Shown: piece after piece, positions 22,467 through 33,544 of the stretch | Position numbering within the stretch: the first letter of the stretch is position 1 | Layout: every line of letters begins with the position of its first letter | DNA from: Motacilla alba alba | Lineage: Eukaryota; Chordata; Aves; Passeriformes; Motacillidae | Reading direction: 5' to 3' | DNA length: 64,000 nt | Assembly: GCF_015832195.1 (NCBI RefSeq) | Contig: NW_024037374.1 | Span: 2,170,001-2,234,000 of the forward strand | The notes under the pieces: model-generated | Seen by the model: only the letters and a program-made list of their open reading frames with translations | Databases searched by the model: none | Told to the model about the DNA's origin: nothing | Made by a program: the position numbers and the translations under genes

Positions 22467-23968
22467 GTGAGTACAACTCTGGGTATTTCTGGTGCAGGGG
22501 AGGTGAAATGCTCATGAAGCTCTGACATGCTGAGGGGTTCTGATCAGTCACAGAATACTTCCTCAAAAAGGATTTTGATAGCAATAAGGAAATTCCCTAA
22601 GTCTTTGAATGCCGTTTCCTACTATTGGAGAAGGGCAGGAAGGGAGGGATAAATATTAAGGGCTGATCATGAATTATTAGTGATGAATTTTGACAAGTGC
22701 CTGAGACACCTGAACTATTGCTTTTAGTGATTAGTAGTTTCACAGGAGATCTCTAATGTGCTTTCAGCCACTCTGCCCATAGACAGCAGCAGCATCACCT
22801 TTGCTGGACCCCTCAGGCTCAGTCTGAGCTGTCCTTTCTCCAAGCTGCAAACACAACCTGCCCCCAGCCAGTGCCCTGCAGACAGGCAGGCTTCTGTCAG
22901 GCCAAGGCGAGTGCCCAGAGATTTTGGGACTGTGAGTGCTGGCAGGGAGAGATCAGGCACAGGGAAACACCTGCAGGAGGAAAATCTCCAGGATGCATAG
23001 AGAAGATCAAACAATGAGAGAAAACAAAACCCAGAAATGCTGTGGCAGGGAGAGTTTAGAGATGTCCACAGGAGCCCCTCCATTGCAGCCCCTCCCTCTG
23101 AACAAGCCCCCTCCCTCCTGTCCCCCAGCCAAGCCTCTGCCCTCAGGGCCGGGGGTCCAAGGCGTGAAGCCTCTCCTGTGCAGGCAGAGCTGCAGCAGAG
23201 CCGTGGGGCAGCTCTGCAGCCCCGGGCCCAGTTCCCTCTGCAGAGCACAGGGCTGGGAGCAGCTGCCCGGCACTGGGGGCTCTGGCAGGGGGCACAGCTG
23301 GCTCAGGGTGACGCTGTCCCCAGTGCCCGGCTCTGGGCAATGCTGTCAGTGCAGCCAGGGAAGGAGCTGCATCTCCCTTAATCCAATGCCATCAGAAGGA
23401 CCCTTGGAAGTCTCCCTGAGATTTTAGTCCAAGCTGGGAGCTTTAATCCAGGATGCAAACCTGTCCTAGGGCATCTCTGAGTTAGAAGATTGATGGGGAG
23501 AGGCAGAGGTGTTGTGACACTGAAAATGCTGCTGGGTTTGTGAAATGAGCAAAGTGAGCGTTTGGCTACAAATGTGGAGCTGGGCTGTGGTGGATCCATC
23601 TGCTCTTAGAAGTACCTTCGGGTTTTAAAAGGGAAACATGGGAGGGTGATGACCCTCCAGCCGAAAAACATTAACGCCCAGAGAAAATCTGAGCAAGTCC
23701 GAATGACAGACCATCTCCCGTCAATCTCCACTCATATTCTTGCCTCACAGAACTTGATATGTTCTCCCTGAGGGCAGCAGAAATGCCGAGACTTTCTGAT
23801 ATCAAAGACCACCAGGAAGCATGGGGGCAAATTAAAAAGAAAACTTCAGAACTCTTAAACACAGAAGAATGGCCGTGTGTGTTACAGAGGAGGGTGTATG
23901 GGAAATGGCTTTGATTTTGGTTACAGGTATCTCCACTAACTCTTCACTGTCCTCTTCTCCATGAACAG
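22467..23968 (+). other. Predicted 5' UTR intron of receptor C (1502 bp)
   Basis: The donor is at 22467 and the acceptor AACAG ends at 23968. The interior is unrelated to the introns of A and B after the first few bases, and includes GC-rich sequence (23050-23390) without a supported gene. The 23-nt leader that follows (23969-23991) has the same length as in A and B. Confidence 0.55.
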
Positions 23969-23991
23969 ATTCTCATGTCCAGATAGAGCAA

Positions 23992-24924
23992 ATGTCCAAC
24001 AGCAGCTCCATCAGCCACTTCCTCCTGCTGGCATTGGCAGACACGCGGCAGCTGCAGCTGCTGCACTTCTGCCTCTTGCTGGGCATCTCCCTGGCTGCCC
24101 TCCTGGGCAACGGCCTCATCATCAGCGCCGTAGCCTGCGGCCAGCACCTGCACACGCCCATGTTCTTCTTCCTGCTCAACCTGGCCCTCACTGACCTGGG
24201 CTCCATCTGCACCACTGTCCCCAAAGCCATGCACAATTCCCTCTGGGACACCAGGAACATCTCTTACACTGGATGTGCTGCACAGGTATTTTTCTTTGTG
24301 TTCTTCCTCTCAGCAGAGCTTTCCCTCCTGACCATCATGTGCTATGACCGCTACGTGTCCATCTGCAAACCCCTGCACTACGGGACCCTCCTGGGCAGCA
24401 GAGCTTGTGCCCACATGGCAGCAGCTGCCTGGGCCAGTGGCTTTCTCTATTCACTGCTGCACACGGCCAACACATTTTCCCTGCCCCTGTGCCATGGCAA
24501 TGTCCTGGGCCAGTTCTTCTGTGAAATCCCTCAGATCCTCCAGCTATCCTGCTCAAATTCGTTCCTCAGAGAACTTGGGCTTATTGTGTTCTCCATCTGT
24601 TTAGCATTTGGTTGTTTTGTGTTCATTGTTTTCTCCTATGTGCAGATCTTCAGGGCCGTGCTGAGGATCCCCTCTGAGCAGGGACGGCACAAAGCCTTTT
24701 CCACCTGCCTCCCTCACCTGGCTGTGGTCTCTCTGTTCATCAGCACAGCCACATTTGCTCATCTGAAGCCCCCCTCCCTGTCCTCCCCATCTCTGGATCT
24801 GTCCCTGTCAGTTCTGTACTCGGTGGTGCCTCCGGCCCTGAACCCCCTCATCTACAGCCTGAGGAACCAGGAGCTCAAGGCTGCAGTGTGGACACTGATG
24901 ACTGGATGGTTTCGAAAACAGTAA
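23992..24924 (+). CDS. Olfactory receptor, OR14-like, intact
   Basis: A 310-residue odorant GPCR, a close paralogue of the gene at 6803. The ATG follows the 23-nt leader after a splice acceptor. Motifs: MSNSSS N-terminus with a glycosylation site, GN at 39-40, TPMFFFLLNLALTD, MCYDRYVSICKPLHY, KAFSTCLPHL, and a complete PALNPLIYSLRN. Unlike receptor A it keeps NPLIY. Differences from A cluster in TM3-TM6 (for example SAELSL near 106-111 and the TM5 region), the part that usually shapes odorant binding. The C-terminus is short (WFRKQ). It is likely expressed under the same kind of upstream exon as A, though the poly(A) signal of A is not conserved. Confidence 0.93.
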   Translation: MSNSSSISHFLLLALADTRQLQLLHFCLLLGISLAALLGNGLIISAVACGQHLHTPMFFFLLNLALTDLGSICTTVPKAMHNSLWDTRNISYTGCAAQVFFFVFFLSAELSLLTIMCYDRYVSICKPLHYGTLLGSRACAHMAAAAWASGFLYSLLHTANTFSLPLCHGNVLGQFFCEIPQILQLSCSNSFLRELGLIVFSICLAFGCFVFIVFSYVQIFRAVLRIPSEQGRHKAFSTCLPHLAVVSLFISTATFAHLKPPSLSSPSLDLSLSVLYSVVPPALNPLIYSLRNQELKAAVWTLMTGWFRKQ

Positions 24925-26499
24925 ACTGCTAGCCAATTTCTAAAAATATTTTGTAATATTGTCATCTTTGATACCTTTTGATTTTTGTTTCTGCCATTGT
25001 TTTCCTTTGCTCTATTTTTTATATTGTCCGCAAAAAAAAAATCATTGTTTGTTCCATTTCTCATTTTATTTCTCTCCATCTTCCATGTGGCCACAGACTG
25101 TGTCAATGAGGGGCTGCTCTTTAGGTGTCTTTAAAGGAACTGAAGGATATCCCAGCAAAGTTTTCTGCAGAGATGCCCTTTGGTTGCCTTCTCTGGAACT
25201 GCAGCAGCAATGTCTGTGTGCAGAGCTGGGGGCAGATCGGTGCTGGCCCAGCAGCTGTGCCCAGCAGCAGCAGCAGCACTTGGTGTTGCCAGTGCTGCTG
25301 CCGTGGCCCTGCCCCGCTGCCCTGGTGGCCCTGGTGTTGCTGTAGGGCCTGAGTGCTCTCGGGGCCGGGCACAGTGCTGGGGGTGGCAGTGCCGGGGCTG
25401 CAGCAGGGACAGGCCATGGGCACTGCTGGGGCAGCGCTGACGCCTCAGGCCAGGGCCTGGGGGCTGCAGGCTCCTTGCCCAGGCTCTCTCAAGAACACAC
25501 CCAGGCCAATGCTCTGCACAGAAAACCCTCGTGAGCAGCCCCAGGGTGGCCGTGGGCAGGCTGGGGGCAAACAGCATGGCTGGGGCTCTGCAAGGGCCCT
25601 GGGGGCACACGGGAAGGAGCAGCAGAGCAGGGGCTGATCCATCCCCAGTGCGCTGCACAGCCCAGGGCAGCGTCCCAGAGCGTCCTCATGCAGCTGCCAA
25701 CACCATCCCCCCTCTGCAGCCCTGGCCTCTCCCCCAGCTCACACAGGTGCCCCATCCTTGCAGGCACAGGCATGGCAGCACTGGCTCAGGAGCCCCTGTT
25801 TGCATTGCACAGAGCAGGCGGGAGCACCCCCATGCTGTTGCTGTGGGGACATCAACCTGAGGGAGGACCAATGCCATCAGCCCCTGGGGCCAGCAAGGGC
25901 TGGGGGACACCAGGGAAAGCCCTCAGCTTTGTCCTGGCCTCTGCAGTCAGCCAGAAAGTTTGTTGCCATCAGCTGGGAGTTTCCTGTCCCAGTGCAGACG
26001 CTGTTGCTCAGAGCCAGGGCTGCCTGGCAGCCACCCCCAAACTGCCCTGACCATTTCCTTGGCTTCACCTTTGCTTTCTTTACTCTTCCCTGGTACAGAT
26101 TCCTCTTGCCCAGCCCTGTTCCCTGCCCTGCAAACAGCCCATCCCTGTTTGCCCTTTCCTCTCTGGCCCCACTCCCCATTGCAGTTCTTACTTGGCACCA
26201 TGGAAACGGCCCTTGGGGAGCAGGATCATCCTCCAAGTGCTGCAGCAATTGTCTGCAGGCTCCTGCAGTGCCCCGTGCTGCTCCCTGGCAAGAGGCACCC
26301 CAGGCCAGGGGGGCCCATCTGGGCTGCTGTGTCTGCCTGTGGGGCTCCCTGTTCTGGGCAAGGAGGAGGAGCTGCAGAGGCTCTGCAGGACTGACAGGAT
26401 GGGCTTTGGGCCTGGGAGGAGAAGCTGAGGCACCTGGGCTGCTGGAGCTTCTGAACAGGAGGCCCAGGGCTCATCCTGACACTGCTCCAAGCATGCTTT
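24925..26499. other. Receptor C 3' flank, GC-rich
   Basis: Colinear with B (54726-56017) and absent from A beyond about 8072. It contains a run of CAG triplets near 25265-25282. Long ORFs on both strands reflect GC content and do not resemble proteins I know. Confidence 0.5.
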
Positions 26500-27125
26500 T
26501 CTATAATCCCAGATTCACCAAGTTTGGAAAAGACCTTGGAGATCATCAAGTCCAACCTGTGCCCTGACTTGGCCTGGTCTGCCCTGAGCCTCCTCTTCTC
26601 CATGAAAAACAACCCCAGGAGCTCCCTCAGCCACTCCTCACAGGACTTGTGTTCCAGACCCCTCACCAGCCTTGTTGCCCTTCTCTGGACACGCTCCAGC
26701 CTATCCATGTCCTTCCTAAACTGGGGGGCCCACAACTGGACACAGCACTCGAGGTGTTGCCCAACCAGTGCCCAGCACAGGGCAAGAATCACTGCCCTGC
26801 TCCTGCTGGCCACACCATTCCTGATCCAGGCCAGGAGCCATTGGCCTTCTTGGCTACCTGGGCACACTGCTGGCTCATGTCCAGCCTGCTGTCCAGCAGT
26901 CCCTGCAGCTCCCTTTCTGCCTGGCTGCTCTCCAGCCACTCTGTCCCCAGCCTGTGGTGCTGCAGGGGTTGTTGTGGCCAAAGTGCAAGACCTGGAACTG
27001 GGACTTGTTAAACCTCACCTTGTTGGATTTGGGCCCTGGATCCAGCCTGTCCAGGGCCCTGTGCTGATGTGCTGAGTCCTCCTACCCTCCAGCAGATCAA
27101 CACTCCCAACCAACATGATGTCACC
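26500..27125 (-). mobile_element. CR1 LINE 3' fragment, antisense
   Basis: The minus strand reads the CR1 3' region: a GGACTTGATGATC-type motif at 26538-26550, then GTGTCCAGTTGTGG near 26735. No intact RT is present. It ends at a 37-bp array, as the A copy does at 8407. Confidence 0.8.
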
Positions 27126-27478
27126 AGGGTTCCTTGAGGCCCCAGAGTGTTCCAATGGTCTCCATGATTCCATGAGGCCTCCCAGTGTCACAATGTCCCT
27201 TTGGTTCCATGGGACCCCTTGGTGTCACAAAGTCCCTTGGATCCTTGGCCCCTGCAGTGTCATAATGGCCCCATCGTGACACCAGGTCCTGCTCTGTCAC
27301 AATGCTCTGCATGGTTCCACAAGGCCCTGCAGGGTCACAGTGGCCTCTTGGCTCCATGAGGCCTCCGAGTGCCACCATGAATTCCTTGGTGCTGCAGTGT
27401 CACAGTGGAGCCCTGGTGACACAAGATCCTGCAGTGTCATCAGGTACCCTCGGTTCCATGGGGCACCACAGTTGCTGA
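27126..27478 (-). repeat. 37-bp minisatellite array, reverse
   Basis: About nine units (TTCCATGAGG, AGTGTCACAATGG). Ends where the dispersed repeat begins. Confidence 0.85.
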
Positions 27479-28355
27479 GGATGTCAGCAGCCCCCACTGA
27501 GGCCATCCCTGGCCAGAGCCCGTGGGGGAATGGGCAGACAAGGAGAGCGTCCCTGGGGCTGGGGCAGCACAACTCAGAGGCACCAGCGGCTCCAGCTGGG
27601 AAATGGAGGGTGGAATGTGGCTGTGAATGCCCTGCCTGGGCTGGGCCAAGCAGGACACACAAGCCCTGACTCCCAAAAAACTCTCTCAAGGACACATTTA
27701 AAAGGAATTACAAATATTTGTGTCCTCTGAGTTGGACTTCCTGGAGAAATACCAACAAGAGGTTCTCAGGAGCTCCAAACAGCCAAACAGCCTGGCACTT
27801 TTAGGAATCCAGAGAAACTTTGGCAAAAGGTTTAATACAACATTCAATCAACAAAAAACACTTCTCAAAACATTAACTTGGTCCATTCAACCTCACAAAC
27901 TCTCAGCCTGTCCAATTTTAAGTTACTCAAAATTTGCAGGAAGAGGGAATTAGAAAGAAAGAAAGACAAATAAGATTTAGAGAAGCACACACAGAGCTAC
28001 CAACTCCTGGATTCCGGCATTGTTCAGATGGAAATTCCAAGAGAAGGTAGGGTCAAGATGTGTGCTTGCCTTGTGCTCAGCCTTCAATACCCCTTGGTCT
28101 TCCTGGGCCCTTCCCCCAGGTGGGGCTTGGGCTCATTTGGTCCCTCAGGAGCTGGGCTGGGGGCTGCAGAGGTGGCTGTGGAGCATTGCCTGTGCTGTGC
28201 CAGGGCCTGGCAGACACTGCTGGGCTGGGATAGAGGCTCTGGGGGGATTTGGCTTCCAGGGCAGGGCAGGGCTGGGGTTGCAGGGCAGGGCAAGGCTGGA
28301 ACTGCCCCTTCCTCCCTCACACACAAAATGTTTCAAGCCAGCAACCTTCTCTAGT
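27479..28355. repeat. Dispersed repeat, copy 2 (uninterrupted)
   Basis: It matches 13096-13476 and then 15885-16330, so it appears to represent the locus without the LTR of copy 1. Its right part, reverse-complemented, matches the provirus 5' flank at 42801-42952. Confidence 0.65.
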
Positions 28356-28925
28356 GTGTCACAATAGGGAACGTTGGAAGTGGAAGCCAAATTTGGCCAT
28401 GGGCACCTGGAGGAGAAGGACAGTTCATTTCCACAGGAAGGAAAGCACAAGGCCCCAGTGTTTGGAAGGCAGGTGAGATTCTCTCTAGGCCAAGGCCAGC
28501 CAGACTTGTCAGGAATGGCATATTTTGTCTGGGAGCAGTCTTTGGAGATAGGGAGTTCTGGAGGTGGGAGCCCAATCTCAGCTATGGGTGCCTGGAGAAG
28601 CAGGACAGTTCTTTCCCATGGGAAGGAAAGCGCGGAGCCCTCCCTAGACTTTTGGGGACAGATGAGAGCGGACCCTCCTGAAGCTGCTGCCAGCCAGACT
28701 TGTCCTGACACTATTCCTATGGGAAAAATCTCTGGATGTAAAGAAATTTGGAGGTGAAATCCCAATTCTGGCCATGGGTACTTAGAAGAGAAGGACAGTT
28801 CTTTTCCATAGCAAGGAAAGCAGGGAGTTCCAGTGCTCCAGGAGCTGATGAGAGGCTGCCCTTGACTTCCCAAGATCAGCCAGACCTGTCAGGGGGCCCA
28901 TGGGAGGCCAAGCCAGCCAGACCTG
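28356..28925 (-). repeat. ~190-bp satellite, reverse, about 3 units
   Basis: CTTTGTGCTTTCCTTCC-type and CCAGCCAGACTTGTC anchors recur about 190 bp apart on the minus strand. It ends in the conserved junction to the 37-bp array. Confidence 0.85.
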
Positions 28926-29212
28926 TTCCATGTTCCCTGGGTTCCATGGGGCCCCACAGTGTTCCAATGGTCCCTTGCTTCCAGGAGGCCCTGAGGTGTC
29001 ACAATGCCCCCTTGGTGACACGAGGCCCTGAAGGGTCACAATGGTCTCCACGGTTCCATCAGGCCCCACTGAGTCACCATGGCCTCTGGGTTCCATGCAG
29101 CCCCGCTGTGTCACCATGGCCCCTTGGTTCCATGGGCTCCAGTGGTGCCACAAGGATCCCCTTGGTTCCATGAGGTTCCCTAGTGTCACCATGGTATCCT
29201 TGGACCTGCTGG
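28926..29212 (-). repeat. 37-bp minisatellite array, reverse
   Basis: About eight units; nearly a mirror image of 18962-19225. Confidence 0.85.
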
Positions 29213-29725
29213 GACTCTCAGTGTGTTCCCAGTCACCCCCAGTATGGTTACAGACACTCCCAGTACATCCCAGTTGCCCTCAGCATACTCACAGTCACTC
29301 CCAGTCACATCCACTTGGCCCAGCAAGGTTCCACTTTCCACCAGTATGATCCCAGTCACTCCCAGGGAAGGGAAGGGACTGGGACAGACTGGGACAGGCT
29401 GGGATGGACTGGGACACCGGGATACACCGGGACACACAGGGATACACCACGCCCAGGACTGGGACCACTGGGAGCAGGATCAGAGCAGCCTGGGACCCAG
29501 CAGGGCCAGAACTGGGGCAACAGGGATCACAGTGGGACCAACTGGGATTGACTGGGAGTGTCTGTAACCATACTGGGGGTGACTGGGAACACACTGAGAG
29601 CGACTGGGAGTCACTGAGTCTGCACTGGGGGCAACTGGGATTGACTGGGACCATGCTGGGGAAGACTGGCATCATAGTGGATTCATACTGGGATCATACT
29701 TGGAGTGACTGGGTCTGTGCTAGGA
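29213..29725. repeat. CCCAGT/ACTGGG minisatellite with an orientation switch
   Basis: Up to about 29360 the core is CCCAGT; beyond it the core is ACTGGG, so the array is a large imperfect inverted repeat. Core spacing is about 10-13 bp. Confidence 0.8.
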
Positions 29726-31767
29726 TGCAGGGGTTTTGGATTGCTAATTTAGGATTTCTCTAATTTTGAGATTTTTTTTTTTTTTTTTGGCTAATGTACT
29801 AAAGAATGTGGTGGCTTCGGTGTTGGTTAATTACAATGGTTACATTGGTTACATTACAACCACAACTACAGTGGTTAATACACTTATTTTTTGTTGTGAG
29901 ATAGGATTAGGAGAAAGGTAAAGCAGGCTTAAAACTTTAAAAGGGTATAAAGAAAAGTTTTATTAAAAGTAACTAAATGGAAAAAAGAAAAGGTAGTAAG
30001 AATCAGAACAAACTTTTCAGAATACTTTTTCCCAAGCCTTTTTCTTTCTCACTGACAATCTAAAGGAACTAATCTTAAGATTGCTAGTCAGTTTGTTAGC
30101 ATTCAGGAACACAATCACAGAATGATTATATGCAGGTGGTTTTATTGAAGAGCTCTGGGTGTCAGGGGTACAGACCCAAATCTGACTCTGACATGGCTTC
30201 GGGATGAACGTGTTTTTATATTCTATCATTATATAACTTTCATATTAATTATTAAACTTACATTGTTCTATTCTATACATTGATTTCATCCAAGCATGGG
30301 CTTCTCATAGTCCCCCTCAAACTTCTAACGTAGTTTTCTCATGATTCTTCTTACGATTAAACAATAATTATATTTAATTACCAAAAAATCTTCACATCTA
30401 ACAATTATATCATTTATCATATACTGGTTACACAGGTGCAATTTCACATGATCTGGCAAACCCAAGGCCTAACATTTCTCAGAGCCTACTTTTAACATTT
30501 TCCCAGGGCCCACTAAGCCTAGCTTTCTTTCTAACTCCCCGAATTTCCTATGATTTTAAAACCTTTTACTATCAAGTTTACTACCTCTAAAATAGTCTTT
30601 TTTAAGTTCACTTAGGGAGAGAAGTCCCTCTTGTTAAAGTTATGGAGGCTTTTCTACAAGAGGAAAAAAGAGTTTTCTTGTGGTTCTCAAGTTTGTCACG
30701 AATAACAGCTGCCCGAAGAACCTTGCTATCGTGAAATCTTTCTTATTTCTAAAAGCCTTTCCACAGCTTGTCAATGGGCTATGTTGATTTATGGGGTATT
30801 GTTTTAAAGATGAGCTCTTTAAAGGCAAAAGTTCTCATTATCTATCTCTAAAATCATCTTCATCTTTGGGAACAGAGAACTTCTTATTTTGGAAGCACAA
30901 GAGTACTCTTCTCTCTTTCTCTGTTCAAACTTCTCATGGGATTACAGCTATTTTAACATCTGCTTACTTTAACATAGAGGCCTTTACTTGATCTCAATTT
31001 CAACACTTTCATCTCCTTATGATTTTATGTGTTACAAGGAAAAAGAATATTTTCTTTATAGCTTACAAGAAGATTTCAGCTCTAAAAACAAAGCATCTTC
31101 TCACCCCTCCCATCTAAGACTTCTTCTTTATTAACTTTAATGTCTTCATGTTGTTTTTCATACACTTGCATTTTGTTCTTTTCTCTCACTCAAAAGAAGA
31201 TTGAAGTCCTGAAAAAGTTAACATCACACCTGAAGCCTACCTAACCCACCAATACCTTGTAACAAAAAGCTGTGGCTAAGTTGTGTTCAGATCAGCTTTA
31301 TAGTTAGTTTTTAGTTTTCTACACCAGCTACAGAAGTCTGGTCTACAGCTACAGGTCTCAGCCACGCTGAGAAGAAGCAGCCTGGCAGCAAGATCTTCAC
31401 AGCCGCAGCCAGCCCTGCTCTGGCTCAAGCTCCGCAGCCTCCCCTGTCTTCCTGCCTGGCAGCTGCTGAAGCCCAGCCTGGCCAAAGCAGAGCCCAGAGA
31501 GAGAGAAGCCAGCAAGCAGCCCAGAAAACAGAAGAGAAGCCCAGCCCGCAGCAAGGCTGCCCAGCCCAGCCCAGCCCAGCCGAGACACAGAGCCGAAGCC
31601 GAAACCCACCACCTCCCTGCCGACCAACAGAGGAAAAAAGAGCTTCCAAATTTTTTCATCTTTAACATGTGTGTTTCACAAAAGTGTGTCTAGCTTTCCA
31701 GCAGTTCAACAGACTGTCAGATACACAAAAACCTTCCCAAAATTTCCTCCCATTCCAAACCATAACA
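29726..31767 (-). mobile_element. Long-LTR ERV family, copy (ii), antisense, in the ACTGGG array
   Basis: It runs TGCAGGGGTTTTGG...CCAAACCATAACA, inside the minisatellite that continues on both sides. Without the nested LTR (below) it is about 1.56 kb. On the minus strand a TTTTAATAAAAC signal (about 29957) precedes a U5-like end. No retroviral gene was found inside, so it is a solo LTR or a non-coding derivative. ERV class is not decided. Confidence 0.7.
30094..30574 (-). mobile_element. Nested solo LTR (481 bp) with 4-bp target duplication
   Basis: The insert runs TGTTAGC...CTATCA, flanked by AGTT at 30090-30093 and 30575-30578. Copy (i) shows the empty site, CTAGTCAGTTTACTA, near 13757. 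On the minus strand CAATAAAACC near 30140-30150 precedes an end in CTAACA. A 4-bp duplication fits gammaretrovirus-like (class I) integrases. Confidence 0.8.
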
Positions 31768-32270
31768 CAGGGGCCACTGGGAGCAACTGGGATCCGACTG
31801 GGAGCAACTGGCAGCAGCTAGGACCAAGCTGGGAGCAACTGGGATCATGATGGCATCAGAGTAGGATCATACTGGGAGGGACTGGGTGTGTGCTAGAGGC
31901 AACTGGGATCACACTGGGAAGAGATGGGACCATGCTGGGGACAAATGGGATCATACTGGGAGCAACTGGCACCACACTGAGAGTGACTGGCATCATTCTG
32001 GGATCATATTGGAAGTGACTGGGAGCAGGCTGAGGGCAACTGGGACCATGTTGGGGCAACTGGGATATACAGGAAGTGACTGGAATCATGCTGGAGGTGA
32101 CTGGGAGTGGTTATGAGCAACTGAAATCATACTGGAAGCTACTGGGAGCAACTGGGAGTGAGTGGAAACACATTGGAGGCAACTGGGATATACTGGGAGA
32201 GACTGGGAGTGACTGGAATAACGGAAGACACATAAAGGAAGTTACTGGGATAATACTGGGAGAGGCGGGG
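31768..32270 (+). repeat. ACTGGG minisatellite
   Basis: Continuation of the array at 29370-29725 on the far side of the LTR. Core ACTGGGA every 10-13 bp with AACTGGGATCA variants. Confidence 0.85.
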
Positions 32271-32765
32271 AATGGGAAAAGGTTGTGTTGGTGCTGGATA
32301 AGGGGGTGCAGGGGGGTCTCAGTGCCAGACAGAGGGGTAAAAGGGTGTCTCAGTTCTCAGGAATGGGGGTGCAGGGGGGTCTCAGGGTCATGGAAATGGG
32401 GGGGGCAGGGACATGGAGAGGTAGAAGGGAGTTCCAGGGGGTCCTTGAGCCCAGGAAAGGGGAGTCCAGCCTTTCCCAACAAGGGAGTACCAGGGTGGGG
32501 TACCAGGCTGGGGGCACCTGAGATTTTCAGGGAGTTCAGGGGGTCTCTGGCTTTGCACAAAGGTGGGGCTGGGGGCTGAGAAAGGCAGGAATGGGGCTCC
32601 AAGGCGTTCCAGGGCGTCCCAGGGTCAGGCACACAGCAAGTCTGGAGCCTGGGAGCCATGGGATGGCCGGGAAGAGGGGAGCAGGGGCTCCTGATGTCAG
32701 GAAATGGGGGATTCAGGGGGTCCCTGTGCAGGATAAGGGGAGAAGGGGGGTTCCCGTGCCGGCAA
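32271..32765. repeat. G-rich minisatellite-like region
   Basis: Loose repeats of GGGGGTGCAGGGGGGTCTCAG near 32302 and 32366, then GGGGTCCCTG-type pieces. No gene was supported. Confidence 0.5.
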
Positions 32766-32769
32766 TGGC

Positions 32770-33540
32770 GGTTCAGGGTCCCGGTGCCGGGGGTCCCGCT
32801 CCCCCCTGAGCGCCCCCAGCCCCAGCGCTGGAGCCATCGCGCTGCTCCTGCTCACTCCCAGGATGATCCCAGGATGATCCCAGTAGAACTCAGTCACCCA
32901 GGAGCTGCTCCCAGCATGATCCCAGCACAGCCCAGTCCCTCCCACTCCTGGCATCCCCCCAGCCCTCTCTGCGTTCCGACCCGTCCCGGCTCCATCCCCG
33001 CCGCTCCCGCGGGCTGCGAGGGCTCCGGCAGCGGGCGAGGAGGAGGAGGGAGGGAGGAAGAGGCGGAGCAGCAGCAGAAGCAGCAGGAGGAGAGGACGGG
33101 GAACCGCGCGGCTGCGGCGCTGCCTGAGCTCGCAGCACTCCGGGAGCATCGCCCCCATCCCGCAGGTGCCCGGGGAGGGGGAGCTCGCCCCAAATATCCC
33201 GGGGGTGCCTGGGGTTGGGGTTTTTGGGGGGGATGTTTGGAGCTCGCAGGGCTCCATAGCCGAGCCGCAGATGGCCCTCGGGGGGACATCGGGGGGTCCC
33301 CGGGAGGTGTTTCTGGGGGGTCCCGGTGGGGGCAGCAGTGGCGGCAGAGCCCCGGCGGGGGGACACCGGTTTTGGGGAGCCCCGGGGGAGGCTGGAGAGA
33401 GGAGAGCCCCAGAAGCCAAAGGGGGGGGGACCCCGAGAGGGCGGGACCCCTGGCACTGCCGGCACCCCGGCACTGGGGGGTGCTGGGGCTGGAGGGGCGG
33501 CATGGCCGGGAAAGGGGCTCGGGGCTGCCGGGGCCGGCAG
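32770..33540 (+). promoter_or_regulatory. CpG-rich promoter/first-exon segment 1 (zinc-finger type)
   Basis: CpG-dense sequence with GTCCCGGCTCCATCCCCG (32983) and GCGGGCTGCGAGGGCTCC (about 33009), followed by GGAGGA repeats and a donor-like CGCAG|GTGCCC near 33165. The same motifs in the same order recur at 35970-36080 just upstream of the zinc-finger exons, so this is probably the promoter of a lost or displaced zinc-finger duplicate. Long minus-strand ORFs here are likely composition artefacts. Confidence 0.5.
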
Positions 33541-33544
33541 GGGC

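Noticed and set aside
23007..23427. Candidate gene in the receptor C intron
   Set aside because: Overlapping open frames on both strands with GC-rich composition, no motif and no second copy for comparison.
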